From Chitinophaga qingshengii (lineage in GTDB: Bacteria; Bacteroidota; Bacteroidia; Chitinophagales; Chitinophagaceae), in the NCBI RefSeq assembly GCF_014529935.1, contig NZ_JACVFC010000001.1:1860001-1924000 (forward strand): a stretch of DNA of 64,000 nt, in the 5' to 3' direction. Positions 9,752 to 18,022 of this stretch are shown here, piece after piece. Made by a program: the position numbers and the translations under genes. Each line of letters begins with the position of its first letter. Position 1 is the first letter of the stretch. Below the pieces are notes generated by a model. The model did not search any database. It saw only the letters and a program-made list of their open reading frames with translations, and was not told where the DNA came from.

Positions 9752-11452
9752 TTACCATGGTTTGCCGGTACCCTGAATAATCCACGGTTTGGACCAGGGA
9801 CTGTTCTGCGGGCCGTTAGCGCCAAAAGCAGACCGGGAGGTTACTTCCAGTCGTTTCATGGCTTCCGTCACATTGGTTTTATTCAGGTTTCTTTCTTCCA
9901 GCATGTAATACAGCCGTACGGGTACTACCGGCGCCTTGGCATAGGGACCGGCGTGTAAGTTAGGGTATCCGGTGCGTTTATAGTCGGCCCAGGCCTCTGT
10001 GGCGGCGGTCCAGCTGGCGATCCATTTCTGGGTAATAATCTGTTCCTGGGTATTGTTGAACTTAACATTCGGCTGAGACAGATAAGCGGCGAGGCTGCCA
10101 CCTACCCCCCAACTGCTGAAAGAAGCCTGTATACCGGCTTTGTAATGTGTTTCCGCATCGCCGGCAGCCCAGCCTTTTACAGCGGATGCTTCCGCCAGGA
10201 TAAAATGTACTTCTGCGGCGGAGATCAGTCTGGCTTTCAGCAATGGTCCTTTCGCTTGTTTGTAGATGTCATTGAGCCAGGATACATGCGGATTCCGGGA
10301 ACCCTGCGCCGCGTCCGGACTTAAGTTATATACCGCAGGACCGGGGATAGCCGGTGGTATCCCTACATAGTTTACATCCTGGTTAATATCTTTCAGTGAC
10401 AGTCCTTTAGCAGCCAGAACATCCGGAGAAACGTATCTCACTTTCCTGTTCTCGCCATTTACAACGGTATCTACGGCTTTGTATACATTACCGGTACCGG
10501 GAGGGAGTTTATCGTCTACGACGAGGAAACATTGCACTTTATTGGCCCATATGCCCAGGCGCGGATCATGCAGTGTTTCCAGGCTGGTAACGAGGGTACT
10601 GCACATTTTCAGACGGCGGTAGTTGCTGCTATCGCTGTCATACGCGGCATTGGCAGGCCAGGAATCGGCGTTGCTGTTACCAGGGAAGGACATGGTAGCA
10701 TCGTCTGCCGCGTCGGTGATGACAGGGTATTGGGTTGGGTTGGCCGCTATTTTTTCAATACCTGCCCTGGCGATGGCCGGTAGTTTCTCCGATAAGCGCA
10801 TGTAATAGCGTAATGCGAGCGAATTAGCCATTTTACGCCATTTAGCGGGGTCTCCCTGGTAGTACACGTCCACCGCATCAATCGGCGCAGGATAGGCGCT
10901 CTTAGGCTTGGATAGCAGGGTATTGGCTTTTTCCAGGTCAGCGAGTATACCGGTGTAGATATCCTCTTGCGGGTCATAAACCGGTGTAGTGGCAGGAGGG
11001 CCATCTTCTCCTTTTAATGCCTGTGAATAAGGCGCATCTCCCCATAGATCGGTGATCAGTCCAAACATCATGGATTTCATCACCAGGGACACGCCTTGTT
11101 GCAACTCATTTTGTAAGGTAACAGCGCGGTTATATACCAGCTGATTGTTACGCAGGATATCGTAGTAGGCGGTCCAGCTATTACTGCCACCCCAGTCGTA
11201 TTCATTGTGCGTGGTGGTCCATCCATCCTTTTGGGTATGTTGCATCACACCGGCCATATCCTGATAACCCAGGGTCACGATTTCAATACCTGCCTGGGTC
11301 AGAACGGTTGACAGGACGAGGTTCGGATTAGTGGTAACCGGATTGGAACCATTCGGGTTTTCATTCAGTTTCATCAGGTCCTTTTTACACGAGGTCATCG
11401 AAGTACCTAACAAACCCAGGCAAAGTATAATTGATTTAGTAACTGTTTTCAT
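9752..11452 (-). CDS. SusD/RagB-family outer-membrane nutrient-binding lipoprotein
   Basis: 566 aa. The lipoprotein signal ends at MTSCKKD, so the mature protein starts at Cys22. The start of the mature part (LNENPNGSNPVTTNPN) and the length fit the SusD-like_2 branch. It caps the SusC channel and captures ligand at the cell surface. The C-terminal region (RNLNKTNVTEAMKRL) is typical. It follows the SusC gene by 21 nt, so the two form a standard SusC/SusD pair. The ligand cannot be read from the sequence; the hydrolases downstream suggest a phosphodiester- or ester-containing compound. Confidence 0.93.
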   Translation of the reverse strand: MKTVTKSIILCLGLLGTSMTSCKKDLMKLNENPNGSNPVTTNPNLVLSTVLTQAGIEIVTLGYQDMAGVMQHTQKDGWTTTHNEYDWGGSNSWTAYYDILRNNQLVYNRAVTLQNELQQGVSLVMKSMMFGLITDLWGDAPYSQALKGEDGPPATTPVYDPQEDIYTGILADLEKANTLLSKPKSAYPAPIDAVDVYYQGDPAKWRKMANSLALRYYMRLSEKLPAIARAGIEKIAANPTQYPVITDAADDATMSFPGNSNADSWPANAAYDSDSSNYRRLKMCSTLVTSLETLHDPRLGIWANKVQCFLVVDDKLPPGTGNVYKAVDTVVNGENRKVRYVSPDVLAAKGLSLKDINQDVNYVGIPPAIPGPAVYNLSPDAAQGSRNPHVSWLNDIYKQAKGPLLKARLISAAEVHFILAEASAVKGWAAGDAETHYKAGIQASFSSWGVGGSLAAYLSQPNVKFNNTQEQIITQKWIASWTAATEAWADYKRTGYPNLHAGPYAKAPVVPVRLYYMLEERNLNKTNVTEAMKRLEVTSRSAFGANGPQNSPWSKPWIIQGTGKPW

Positions 11453-11473
11453 GTTGCTGTGTTAAAGGTGCTC

Positions 11474-14400
11474 TTAAAAAGTAACGTTCAGTTTAGCGCC
11501 CATGGGAATAGACCAGGGAGTAACATTGTATCTTTCAATGCCCTGCATAAATTGCATACCAGAGCCCTGTACGGTAGTAGAAGGCTGGTAGGCATTTTCG
11601 GGATCGATCCCAATTTTGGCTGCCGTCCACAGGATGATATTTCTGCTGTAGATGGCAATACTGGCATTTTGCACTTTCACGCCGGAGAGCAGGCGTTTGG
11701 GTAATTCATAAGAGAGCGATACTTCCCGCAGTTTCAGGTAAGAAGCGGGAAACAGGAATGCCCTGGTGAAAGCCCAGGCGGTACTGCCCGCGTAAGGAAG
11801 CGTAGTAGTACCGGCCCCTCCCAGGTTTTCAATATAGCCGGTGGGGTTACCGTTAGCATCGTATCCTTTGGCTCTTACACCTGGAATAAATACTCCACCG
11901 TAAGGCAGTACATACGGGCCATAGGCAAACCCATAACCATTGTATTCCGGTGTAGGGCCTCCCACTAAAGGGAACTTGTTGCCGCCGGGGATAATCAGTT
12001 CATCCTGGTGGCTCACGAGATAATCCCTTAGTTCCTGTCCTTTCAGGTTACCGGGATTGATGAGTTTATCGAGGAAAAGCTGTGAGTTACCTTTTTCTTC
12101 TCCGTAGCGGTAGGTCTGGGAAACGAAGTCGCCGCCGTTTCTCCAGTCGAAGGTCATGCTGAGGGTAAAGTTTTTATAGCTCAGCGTTGTTTGCATACCC
12201 ATAATAAAGTTAGGGTTGAAGTTGCCTATTTTATTACGGGAATTCGTAGCGTCTTTACTTTGCCATTTACCGGTATTATCCAGTAGCGGATAGCCATAGT
12301 AGGGAGATGATTGATCGGTAACGGTTACCAGTTGTGCATCATAAATATCGCCGATGTCCTCTCCTACGTACGTCCATGCACCACCTTTTCCTTCTTCCCA
12401 AAGGGTATAGTAAGGCAGGTCATCAGGGAGTGAAATAATCCTTGTTCTGTTGCGGGTGAAGTTCACATTCACATCCCATTTCCAGTTTTTCTGTTGTACC
12501 GGTGTACCGCCGAGTGTTAGTTCCACGCCACGGCTTCTCAGCAAACCGGCGTTGATATTACGGGAGGAGAATCCGGAAGAGGGTGCTGTTTTAGGACTGA
12601 AGATCTGGTTTTTATTTTCCACCATGTAATAAGTGGCGGCAAAACGCAGGCGGTTCCTGAACAGGTTGATATCGGCCCCTCCTTCGTAAGAGGTAGCGAT
12701 TTCCGGTTTCAGGAATGGATTGAGCAGGTTACCGGAAGTAGACAAGCGCGGGATATTACCCCAGGCTCCTGCATTATACAGGGTGGCCAGCAATTGATAG
12801 GGTGAGGCGTCGTTACCTACCTGTGCGGCGCCGGCCCTCAGCTTAATAAGATTAATATTGTCAGCGGTAAGGTGGGCCATTTCATTTACCAGCAAACTCA
12901 GGGAGGCAGCGGGATAGAAATAGGCGGCGGCATTCGGTAAGGTGCTGGACCAATCAGTACGACCCGTTACATCCAGGTAGGCCATACCTTTATAACCTAC
13001 GTTTAACATGCCATAGATGCTGTTCACCCCTTTTTCAAACATAGTGCTGTTATAGTTCAGGTTTTGCGGTGCAATGTTCTGAATCGTGTATACCCCGGGT
13101 GTATTCAAACCGGTACCATCTTTAGTAGCATTAACAATGTTCTTACCGGTCTGATAGCGTTTGTTACCTCCTGCAGCAACAGAGAAGTCGAAGTTGCCGA
13201 TATCTTTCTTATACGTCAGTAACACATCTATATTGCGTTCAAAGTTGCTGAGATTGATGATACCATAGGCCCCACCGGGATTGTTGACATAACTGTTGGC
13301 AATTTTTGTTTCTCTTTTTTCATTGTAGGTATCCAGTGAGTACCGGGCCATGAAACTGAGGGAGGTCAGTATTTTCCAGTCGGCCCGGATATTACCGAAT
13401 ACACGGTCTCTCACAAATGCATTCTTCACTTCATAAGCGAGGAAATAAGGATTATTGAATACGCCGTTGGCTTGCGTGCGTTGTTGCAGGCCTTCCTGAC
13501 CGGGCATCCAGTAATCTTTCAGGTCGCGTATATCGATGTGCGGGGAGATAGTATAGGCCGCCTGTAAGGGATTGGCGCCTCTGTCGCCTGCCGGACGGTT
13601 ATTGGAATTAGTGCGACTGAAATCCACATTGGTACTGAAGCTCAGTTTTGAATTGACCTGCAGGCTGGAGTTCAGGTTAAGTGCATTTTTGAACAGGTCG
13701 GTGTTAGGGATAATGCCTTTGCTGGTCATATTGGCATATCCTACCCGGTAAGCAATCTTATCATTGTTGTTTGCCAGAGAAACAGCCGCTGTGGTGGTCA
13801 TACCGGTGTTCACAAAATTCTTCACATTGTTTTTGTGTGATACCAGTGGCATGGGAATGGCTTTGCCGTTCTGGTCTTTGGGGCTGTTCCATTGTACTTC
13901 TTCATAGCCCATATCCAGCTCTGCACCGAAGGTGCCATCAATATTTTCCGTAATAATGGTACCAAAGGGATTGGTGAGCATGTTACCGCTGCGCGATACC
14001 GGGATACCGGAGAACTGTCCGGAGCCGAATTTGGTTTGCCATTTCAGAAATTTATACGGAATGTCGAATACGGTATTTACGGAAGCATTGACGGTAACGC
14101 GGTTTACCTTTTTACCGGTTTTAGTGGTAATGAGGACTACGCCGTTACCCGCGCGGGAGCCGTATAATGCAGCAGCGCTGGGTCCTTTCAGAATGGTAAC
14201 ACTTTCGATGTTATCCGGGTTAATATCAGCTATAGCGTTGCCATAATCCACCTTGTTATCCTGACCGATCTGGCTGACATTGTTTATCGTGTTGGCCAGT
14301 GGAACGCCATCTACTACAAAGAGCGGCTGGTTGTCGCTGCTGAGGGAGGTAGCGCCGCGGATGACCATACTGACAGAGGAGCCGGGACCGCCGGTGGAAT

Positions 14401-14926
14401 TGATGGTAACACCCGCTACTTTACCAGACATGGAGTTCAGCAGGTTTTCCTGTGTGACGCGGTTAAATTCTTTGCCACCGACTTCTTCCACGGAGAAACC
14501 CAATGCCTTTTTTTCCCTTTTAATACCCAGCGCGGTGACGAGTACCTGTTCCAGCTCTTCTACTTTTTTTTTCATGACGACTGACAGCGATAGTTTGCTG
14601 GAATCAGTAATCGTATAGCCTTTCAGGGTATCCGTAGTATAGCCGGCATAGTTAAAGATAAAGCGATAAGGACCGCCGGCGGGTAGTTTCGGAAAAGTAA
14701 AAATACCTTTTTCATTGGTCAGGGTATTGGCCAGTACCTGATTGTCTGCATTCTCTACTCTCACCATTACCCGTGCCAGTACTTCGTTGTTGGCGTTTTT
14801 GATAATGCCGATGGCGGCAGGATGGGCATTCTGCGCCAGCAAGCCGCCGATACAAAACTGCGACAACAGCAGCAGCCAAATCGGTTTTCGGGATTGTCGG
14901 ATGTTTACACGCATAAAATATTTCAT
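11474..14926 (-). CDS. SusC/RagA-family TonB-linked outer-membrane transporter
   Basis: 1150 aa. Signal peptide (1-31, ending LLAQ), a CarboxypepD_reg-like beta-sandwich (about 35-120), the SusC signature region with LEQVLVTALGIKREKK, then the plug (VAGVTINSTGGPGSSVSMVI, SAAALYGSRAGNGVVLIT) and a ~900-residue barrel ending in Phe. It imports ligand delivered by the SusD partner using TonB energy. No STN signalling domain is visible before the plug, which is odd because a sigma/FecR pair lies directly upstream. Either M1 or M5 could be the start; both precede the same signal peptide. Confidence 0.94.
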   Translation of the reverse strand: MKYFMRVNIRQSRKPIWLLLLSQFCIGGLLAQNAHPAAIGIIKNANNEVLARVMVRVENADNQVLANTLTNEKGIFTFPKLPAGGPYRFIFNYAGYTTDTLKGYTITDSSKLSLSVVMKKKVEELEQVLVTALGIKREKKALGFSVEEVGGKEFNRVTQENLLNSMSGKVAGVTINSTGGPGSSVSMVIRGATSLSSDNQPLFVVDGVPLANTINNVSQIGQDNKVDYGNAIADINPDNIESVTILKGPSAAALYGSRAGNGVVLITTKTGKKVNRVTVNASVNTVFDIPYKFLKWQTKFGSGQFSGIPVSRSGNMLTNPFGTIITENIDGTFGAELDMGYEEVQWNSPKDQNGKAIPMPLVSHKNNVKNFVNTGMTTTAAVSLANNNDKIAYRVGYANMTSKGIIPNTDLFKNALNLNSSLQVNSKLSFSTNVDFSRTNSNNRPAGDRGANPLQAAYTISPHIDIRDLKDYWMPGQEGLQQRTQANGVFNNPYFLAYEVKNAFVRDRVFGNIRADWKILTSLSFMARYSLDTYNEKRETKIANSYVNNPGGAYGIINLSNFERNIDVLLTYKKDIGNFDFSVAAGGNKRYQTGKNIVNATKDGTGLNTPGVYTIQNIAPQNLNYNSTMFEKGVNSIYGMLNVGYKGMAYLDVTGRTDWSSTLPNAAAYFYPAASLSLLVNEMAHLTADNINLIKLRAGAAQVGNDASPYQLLATLYNAGAWGNIPRLSTSGNLLNPFLKPEIATSYEGGADINLFRNRLRFAATYYMVENKNQIFSPKTAPSSGFSSRNINAGLLRSRGVELTLGGTPVQQKNWKWDVNVNFTRNRTRIISLPDDLPYYTLWEEGKGGAWTYVGEDIGDIYDAQLVTVTDQSSPYYGYPLLDNTGKWQSKDATNSRNKIGNFNPNFIMGMQTTLSYKNFTLSMTFDWRNGGDFVSQTYRYGEEKGNSQLFLDKLINPGNLKGQELRDYLVSHQDELIIPGGNKFPLVGGPTPEYNGYGFAYGPYVLPYGGVFIPGVRAKGYDANGNPTGYIENLGGAGTTTLPYAGSTAWAFTRAFLFPASYLKLREVSLSYELPKRLLSGVKVQNASIAIYSRNIILWTAAKIGIDPENAYQPSTTVQGSGMQFMQGIERYNVTPWSIPMGAKLNVTF

Positions 14927-14999
14927 TTTTAGGCAAAAGGATTCACGGGCAGCCTTTTCAGGATGCAGTTAGTTACAGTTAAAGATGACTATATCCGGC

Positions 15000-16043
15000 T
15001 TACGGCGTTATGTAAATGGTATTGTTCGTTTGCTTTATCGTCAGGTTGTTTAAGGTGGCGATGGTAGACAGAAAATCAGTCAGGGATTCTTTGCTGCTAT
15101 CGAATGTTCCGGTAAAGCTCATGTCTGTGAGCGTACCTTCCTGGTATTGGATGGTAAGGCGATATTTCTCCGACATCAGCCTGAAAATATTTGCCAGCGG
15201 TTCATTGTTGAACGTGAATATTTCCTTTGCCGGTTTCGCGGTCACCTGCTTTATGGGAGCGTTCCCCGTTTTATGAACGACTGCAGTCATTTTCACCGGA
15301 TCAAAAGAGAGATCCTCTCCCGGCAGCAGATAAGTGGTTTTCAGCCCTTTCATGCCCGCCATACTGTCTGGCTGTACCCTTACCTTACCACTGATCAGTT
15401 GCACCCGGATAGGTCCTTTTGCAGCGTTCCAGGCGGTAATTTTGAAAACGGTCCCGAGGGCGGTAGTAGCCAGGTTACCCGTATGCACGGTAAAGGGTTT
15501 GTTTTTGTCGGGCGCCACTTTGAATACGGCTTCTCCCGTTAAAAATATTTCCCGCCCGGTAACCGCAAAAGAAGACAGGTACTTTATCTGGCTGCCTGGT
15601 TCCAGGTCAGCCTGACTGCCATCTTTCAAACGGACAGACATCATTTTCCGCGTATGATTGGCCTGTTGTACATAAGTATCCTGCACTGTAGCAGCATGGG
15701 TAACCGGTGTTACTGCTGCTACCGGCATTGCTTGCTGGTAATGGTACCTGTTCCATACAAAGCCGGTAACTACAGCACCCAGTACTGCCGCCGCTATCCA
15801 TTTATAGTAAATGGTTTTTATCTTTTTCTTTTGCCAGGTACCTTTTTCAATGACGGTCAGCATTTTGTGGGAAACATCTGTCGACAAGGTATCCTCCGGG
15901 TGAAAAGAATGCCAGCTTTCTTCTGTTAACCAGGGCTGCAGCGCTTCCGGATGCTCCGCAAAATAATCGGCAACAGCCTGCTTTTCTGCCTCGCTACACT
16001 CCCCCCGGAAAAACTTCTCAAGTAATCTTGCTGGATGCTTCAT
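15000..16043 (-). CDS. FecR-family anti-sigma regulator
   Basis: 347 aa when started at the ATG at 16043 (MKHPARLLEKFFRGECSEAE), a standard FecR N-terminus. The longer reading from 16124 would add an unlikely leader overlapping the sigma gene. Cytoplasmic N-terminal domain (~1-85) binding the sigma factor, one membrane helix (~90-110, WIAAAVLGAVVTGFVW), a periplasmic FecR domain (DGSQADLEPGSQIKYL, GEAVFKVAPDKNKPF) and the C-terminal DUF4974 domain (FNNEPLANIFRLMSEKY). It should hold the adjacent ECF sigma factor inactive until the receptor signals. Confidence 0.9.
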   Translation of the reverse strand: MKHPARLLEKFFRGECSEAEKQAVADYFAEHPEALQPWLTEESWHSFHPEDTLSTDVSHKMLTVIEKGTWQKKKIKTIYYKWIAAAVLGAVVTGFVWNRYHYQQAMPVAAVTPVTHAATVQDTYVQQANHTRKMMSVRLKDGSQADLEPGSQIKYLSSFAVTGREIFLTGEAVFKVAPDKNKPFTVHTGNLATTALGTVFKITAWNAAKGPIRVQLISGKVRVQPDSMAGMKGLKTTYLLPGEDLSFDPVKMTAVVHKTGNAPIKQVTAKPAKEIFTFNNEPLANIFRLMSEKYRLTIQYQEGTLTDMSFTGTFDSSKESLTDFLSTIATLNNLTIKQTNNTIYITP

Positions 16044-16116
16044 ATATAGTATTCGTTTGAAAACAGGAAATCCCTCACTGCTTAACAATAAGTAAATATT
16101 CGGGTAAGAAAAAGGA

Positions 16117-16665
16117 TCAGCCAAGCCAGGCGACGATGGCCGGCAATAACAGTAACAGGGAATCTTTCAGTTGCCGAATGGCACGTACAATGTGGTTTTC
16201 AACAGTTTTGGGGGAGATGGATAACTGCCTGGCGATTTCTTTATGAGGAAGTCCTTCAAAGCGGCTTAGTTTAAAAACATTTCTCCTGGTGGGAGATAAC
16301 TGTTCTATACTGTTATATACCCGCGTTAATTCTTCTTTCACGGTAAGATCTGTTCCCATGTGCCAATCGGGTGTTTCCCGGCTCATCGTTTCGGTATGCC
16401 GGTTTCTGACCTGTTGCTTGCGCAGGAGGTCCGTCATTACGCTCCTGGCTATACGGAAAAGCTGTACAGAAATATGGTAATTTGTTGATAGTTTTGTTCT
16501 TTTTTCCCAAAGTAATATGAAAGACAGCTGTACTGTCTCTTCAGACAGGTAAGCGGAATGTGTACATTTCAATACGTAGAAATAGAGCTTTGTATGATAT
16601 TGCTGATATATCATTTTGAAACGCTCGATATTTCCATCCTTTATATCCTGTACGATACTTTCCAT
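16117..16665 (-). CDS. ECF RNA polymerase sigma-70 factor (Bacteroidetes family)
   Basis: 182 aa. Region 2 covers ~10-75 (FKMIYQQYHTKLYFYVLK). Region 4 covers ~120-172 and contains LSPTRRNVFKLSRFEG and the HTH LPHKEIARQLSISPKTVENH. It recruits RNA polymerase to the promoters of its own nutrient-uptake operon. FecR follows after 73 nt, then SusC and SusD, the usual order. Confidence 0.93.
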   Translation of the reverse strand: MESIVQDIKDGNIERFKMIYQQYHTKLYFYVLKCTHSAYLSEETVQLSFILLWEKRTKLSTNYHISVQLFRIARSVMTDLLRKQQVRNRHTETMSRETPDWHMGTDLTVKEELTRVYNSIEQLSPTRRNVFKLSRFEGLPHKEIARQLSISPKTVENHIVRAIRQLKDSLLLLLPAIVAWLG

Positions 16666-16742
16666 AATGACAGCAAATATCTGGTGGACCTAAACAAGAT
16701 ACAAGGAATTACTGATTATGTTATTGTTATTTTGGTAGCTCC

Positions 16743-17255
16743 TTACTTCTTCAGTTTCAATACTAACGGAGCAGTGGCGACGCCCGGAATAGTGACGGTG
16801 ACAGACAAATCCAGGGTAGAATCACTTACATTTTCGATCCAGTGCGGATCATTGTTGCCTTTTTCGTTGGTGAGCAGAAATACCGCATCGTGCACATCCA
16901 GTTTCCAGGTGCCTGCATTACCTGCAGTGGGCAGAATCAAATCAGTGCAGCCTTTGATTTTGAATTTGCCATCGGCGCCAAACTGGTAAGTGTTGGTAGT
17001 GGTACAGGTAAGCAATGCGCCCGCCTGACCTAAAAGAGGCGCCAGTTTAATGATACTGGAGCCGGCAGGAACATTTTGCCCGCCGAGCTTTACCGGAACG
17101 GCAAAAACAATATCCTTTTGCTGCCAGTCGCCCGCTACCAGTCCGTATTTGGCAGATTTATCAGGAGCAGCGTCCTTGTTCTTTTTACAGGATGCCATTA
17201 GCAGCTGCCCCGCTGCCAATAGCGCCAGTACTTTTACAGGGATAGAATTACGCAT
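16743..17255 (-). CDS. Small lipoprotein, lipocalin-like size, function unknown
   Basis: 170 aa. Lipoprotein signal ending LMASCKKN gives Cys23 as the lipidated residue. The mature part shows a pattern seen in Bacteroidota lipocalin-like lipoproteins: GDWQQKDIVF near the start, then TTTNTYQFGADGKFKIKGCTD, a glycine-containing strand (GTWKLDVHDAVFLL) and a last strand LVLKLKK. Three further Cys occur. It stands alone, 77 nt upstream of the start of the sigma gene on the same strand. Its start codon overlaps one of two TAACTTGTTA palindromes, which could control it. Confidence 0.7.
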   Translation of the reverse strand: MRNSIPVKVLALLAAGQLLMASCKKNKDAAPDKSAKYGLVAGDWQQKDIVFAVPVKLGGQNVPAGSSIIKLAPLLGQAGALLTCTTTNTYQFGADGKFKIKGCTDLILPTAGNAGTWKLDVHDAVFLLTNEKGNNDPHWIENVSDSTLDLSVTVTIPGVATAPLVLKLKK

Positions 17256-17299
17256 AACTTGTTACATTAAATGATAGGGATGATGAATAACTTGTTACA
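17254..17299. repeat. Two copies of a 13-bp repeat containing TAACTTGTTA
   Basis: ATAACTTGTTACA occurs at 17254-17266 and again at 17287-17299, 33 bp apart. Each copy contains the inverted repeat TAAC-TT-GTTA. They lie in the divergent intergenic region and one overlaps the start codon of the lipoprotein gene. They look like paired operator sites; the binding protein is unknown. Confidence 0.5.
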
Positions 17300-17475
17300 G
17301 AAGCCGTTACTATGTATTCGTTTGAGAAAGATAAATCCCTCATCTGGTAACAATTCGTTCATATGGGGGGGTGCGACGGGTGTCATAATATGAAATATTC
17401 GAAGTATCTTTAATTGTTTCCCAAAGAAACCTATGCATATTGACTGCAGTTATCCCGATTTCACTAACCCATGAA

Positions 17476-17491
17476 TACCTCTTTTGGGGTA
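17476..17491. promoter_or_regulatory. Inverted repeat TACCTC-N4-GGGGTA upstream of 152-aa gene
   Basis: A 16-bp imperfect palindrome (TACCTCTTTTGGGGTA) ending 60 nt before the ATG at 17552. An almost identical palindrome lies at 20548-20563 before the 239-aa gene of the same island. The half-site TACCCCT resembles NarL-type heptamers, so the NarL-like regulator encoded at 19889 is the obvious candidate; this is inference. Confidence 0.55.
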
Positions 17492-17551
17492 TCCCGTGTT
17501 TAAGCACATGCTGTAGTTTTAATGAATTATTCATTTTAAACACCTCTATCT

Positions 17552-18010
17552 ATGACAGAAGCCAGACATATCTTTTTAGAGATTGACACTTATAGACTTC
17601 TCAGCTCTCCAACAACGGACGACCCACCAGCTGCGCTGGTGCTTGAAAACACCAGATTATTTGATCAGGGTTCCATGGCATTAGGCACTCCTATACAAAG
17701 CTTTTCCATTCTGGTGGAAAAAAACCAGGATATTTTCTTCACCATTCTTCCTCATTTATTGTACACGGACCATAAGCTATATTTCAATGCGTTGGTGGTG
17801 GGACCAGGCAAAATAGTAATCACCCCCTATCTGGATCCTGAAGAACGACCGGTAAGCTTTAAAGTGACCGTTGTGGAGGCCCCGGAGAATCAACAACTGG
17901 CATTCTCTCTTAAAGCGGTACTTCAATACCAGCAGGGTACTGAGGTTAAAACCATGAATCTGACGATTGATCCCGTATTAAGAGCGAATCAGGGTCACGG
18001 GGAAGATTAA
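17552..18010 (+). CDS. Possible AidA/PixA-like protein, unrecognised
   Basis: 152 aa with no signal peptide or membrane helix. It starts with a strand ending in IDTYRLL and ends with a strand LTIDPVLR; this layout, the length and the beta-rich composition recall the AidA/PixA inclusion-body protein family (IDTxxLL near the start, WDPxI at the end). The match is weak and the function of that family is itself unclear. A 16-bp inverted repeat lies 60 nt upstream. The next gene, a histidine kinase, begins 12 nt after its stop in the same reading frame. It is probably the first gene of a three-gene operon with the kinase and its regulator. Confidence 0.6.
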   Translation: MTEARHIFLEIDTYRLLSSPTTDDPPAALVLENTRLFDQGSMALGTPIQSFSILVEKNQDIFFTILPHLLYTDHKLYFNALVVGPGKIVITPYLDPEERPVSFKVTVVEAPENQQLAFSLKAVLQYQQGTEVKTMNLTIDPVLRANQGHGED

Positions 18011-18022
18011 ATCGTCAGCAAA

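Noticed and set aside
15000..16124. Longer FecR reading starting at 16124
   Set aside because: The extra 27 residues overlap the sigma gene and do not resemble a FecR start; the ATG at 16043 does.
17254..17299. CRISPR-like or transposon terminal repeats
   Set aside because: There are only two 13-bp copies, with no further units, no transposase and no cas genes; an operator pair is simpler.
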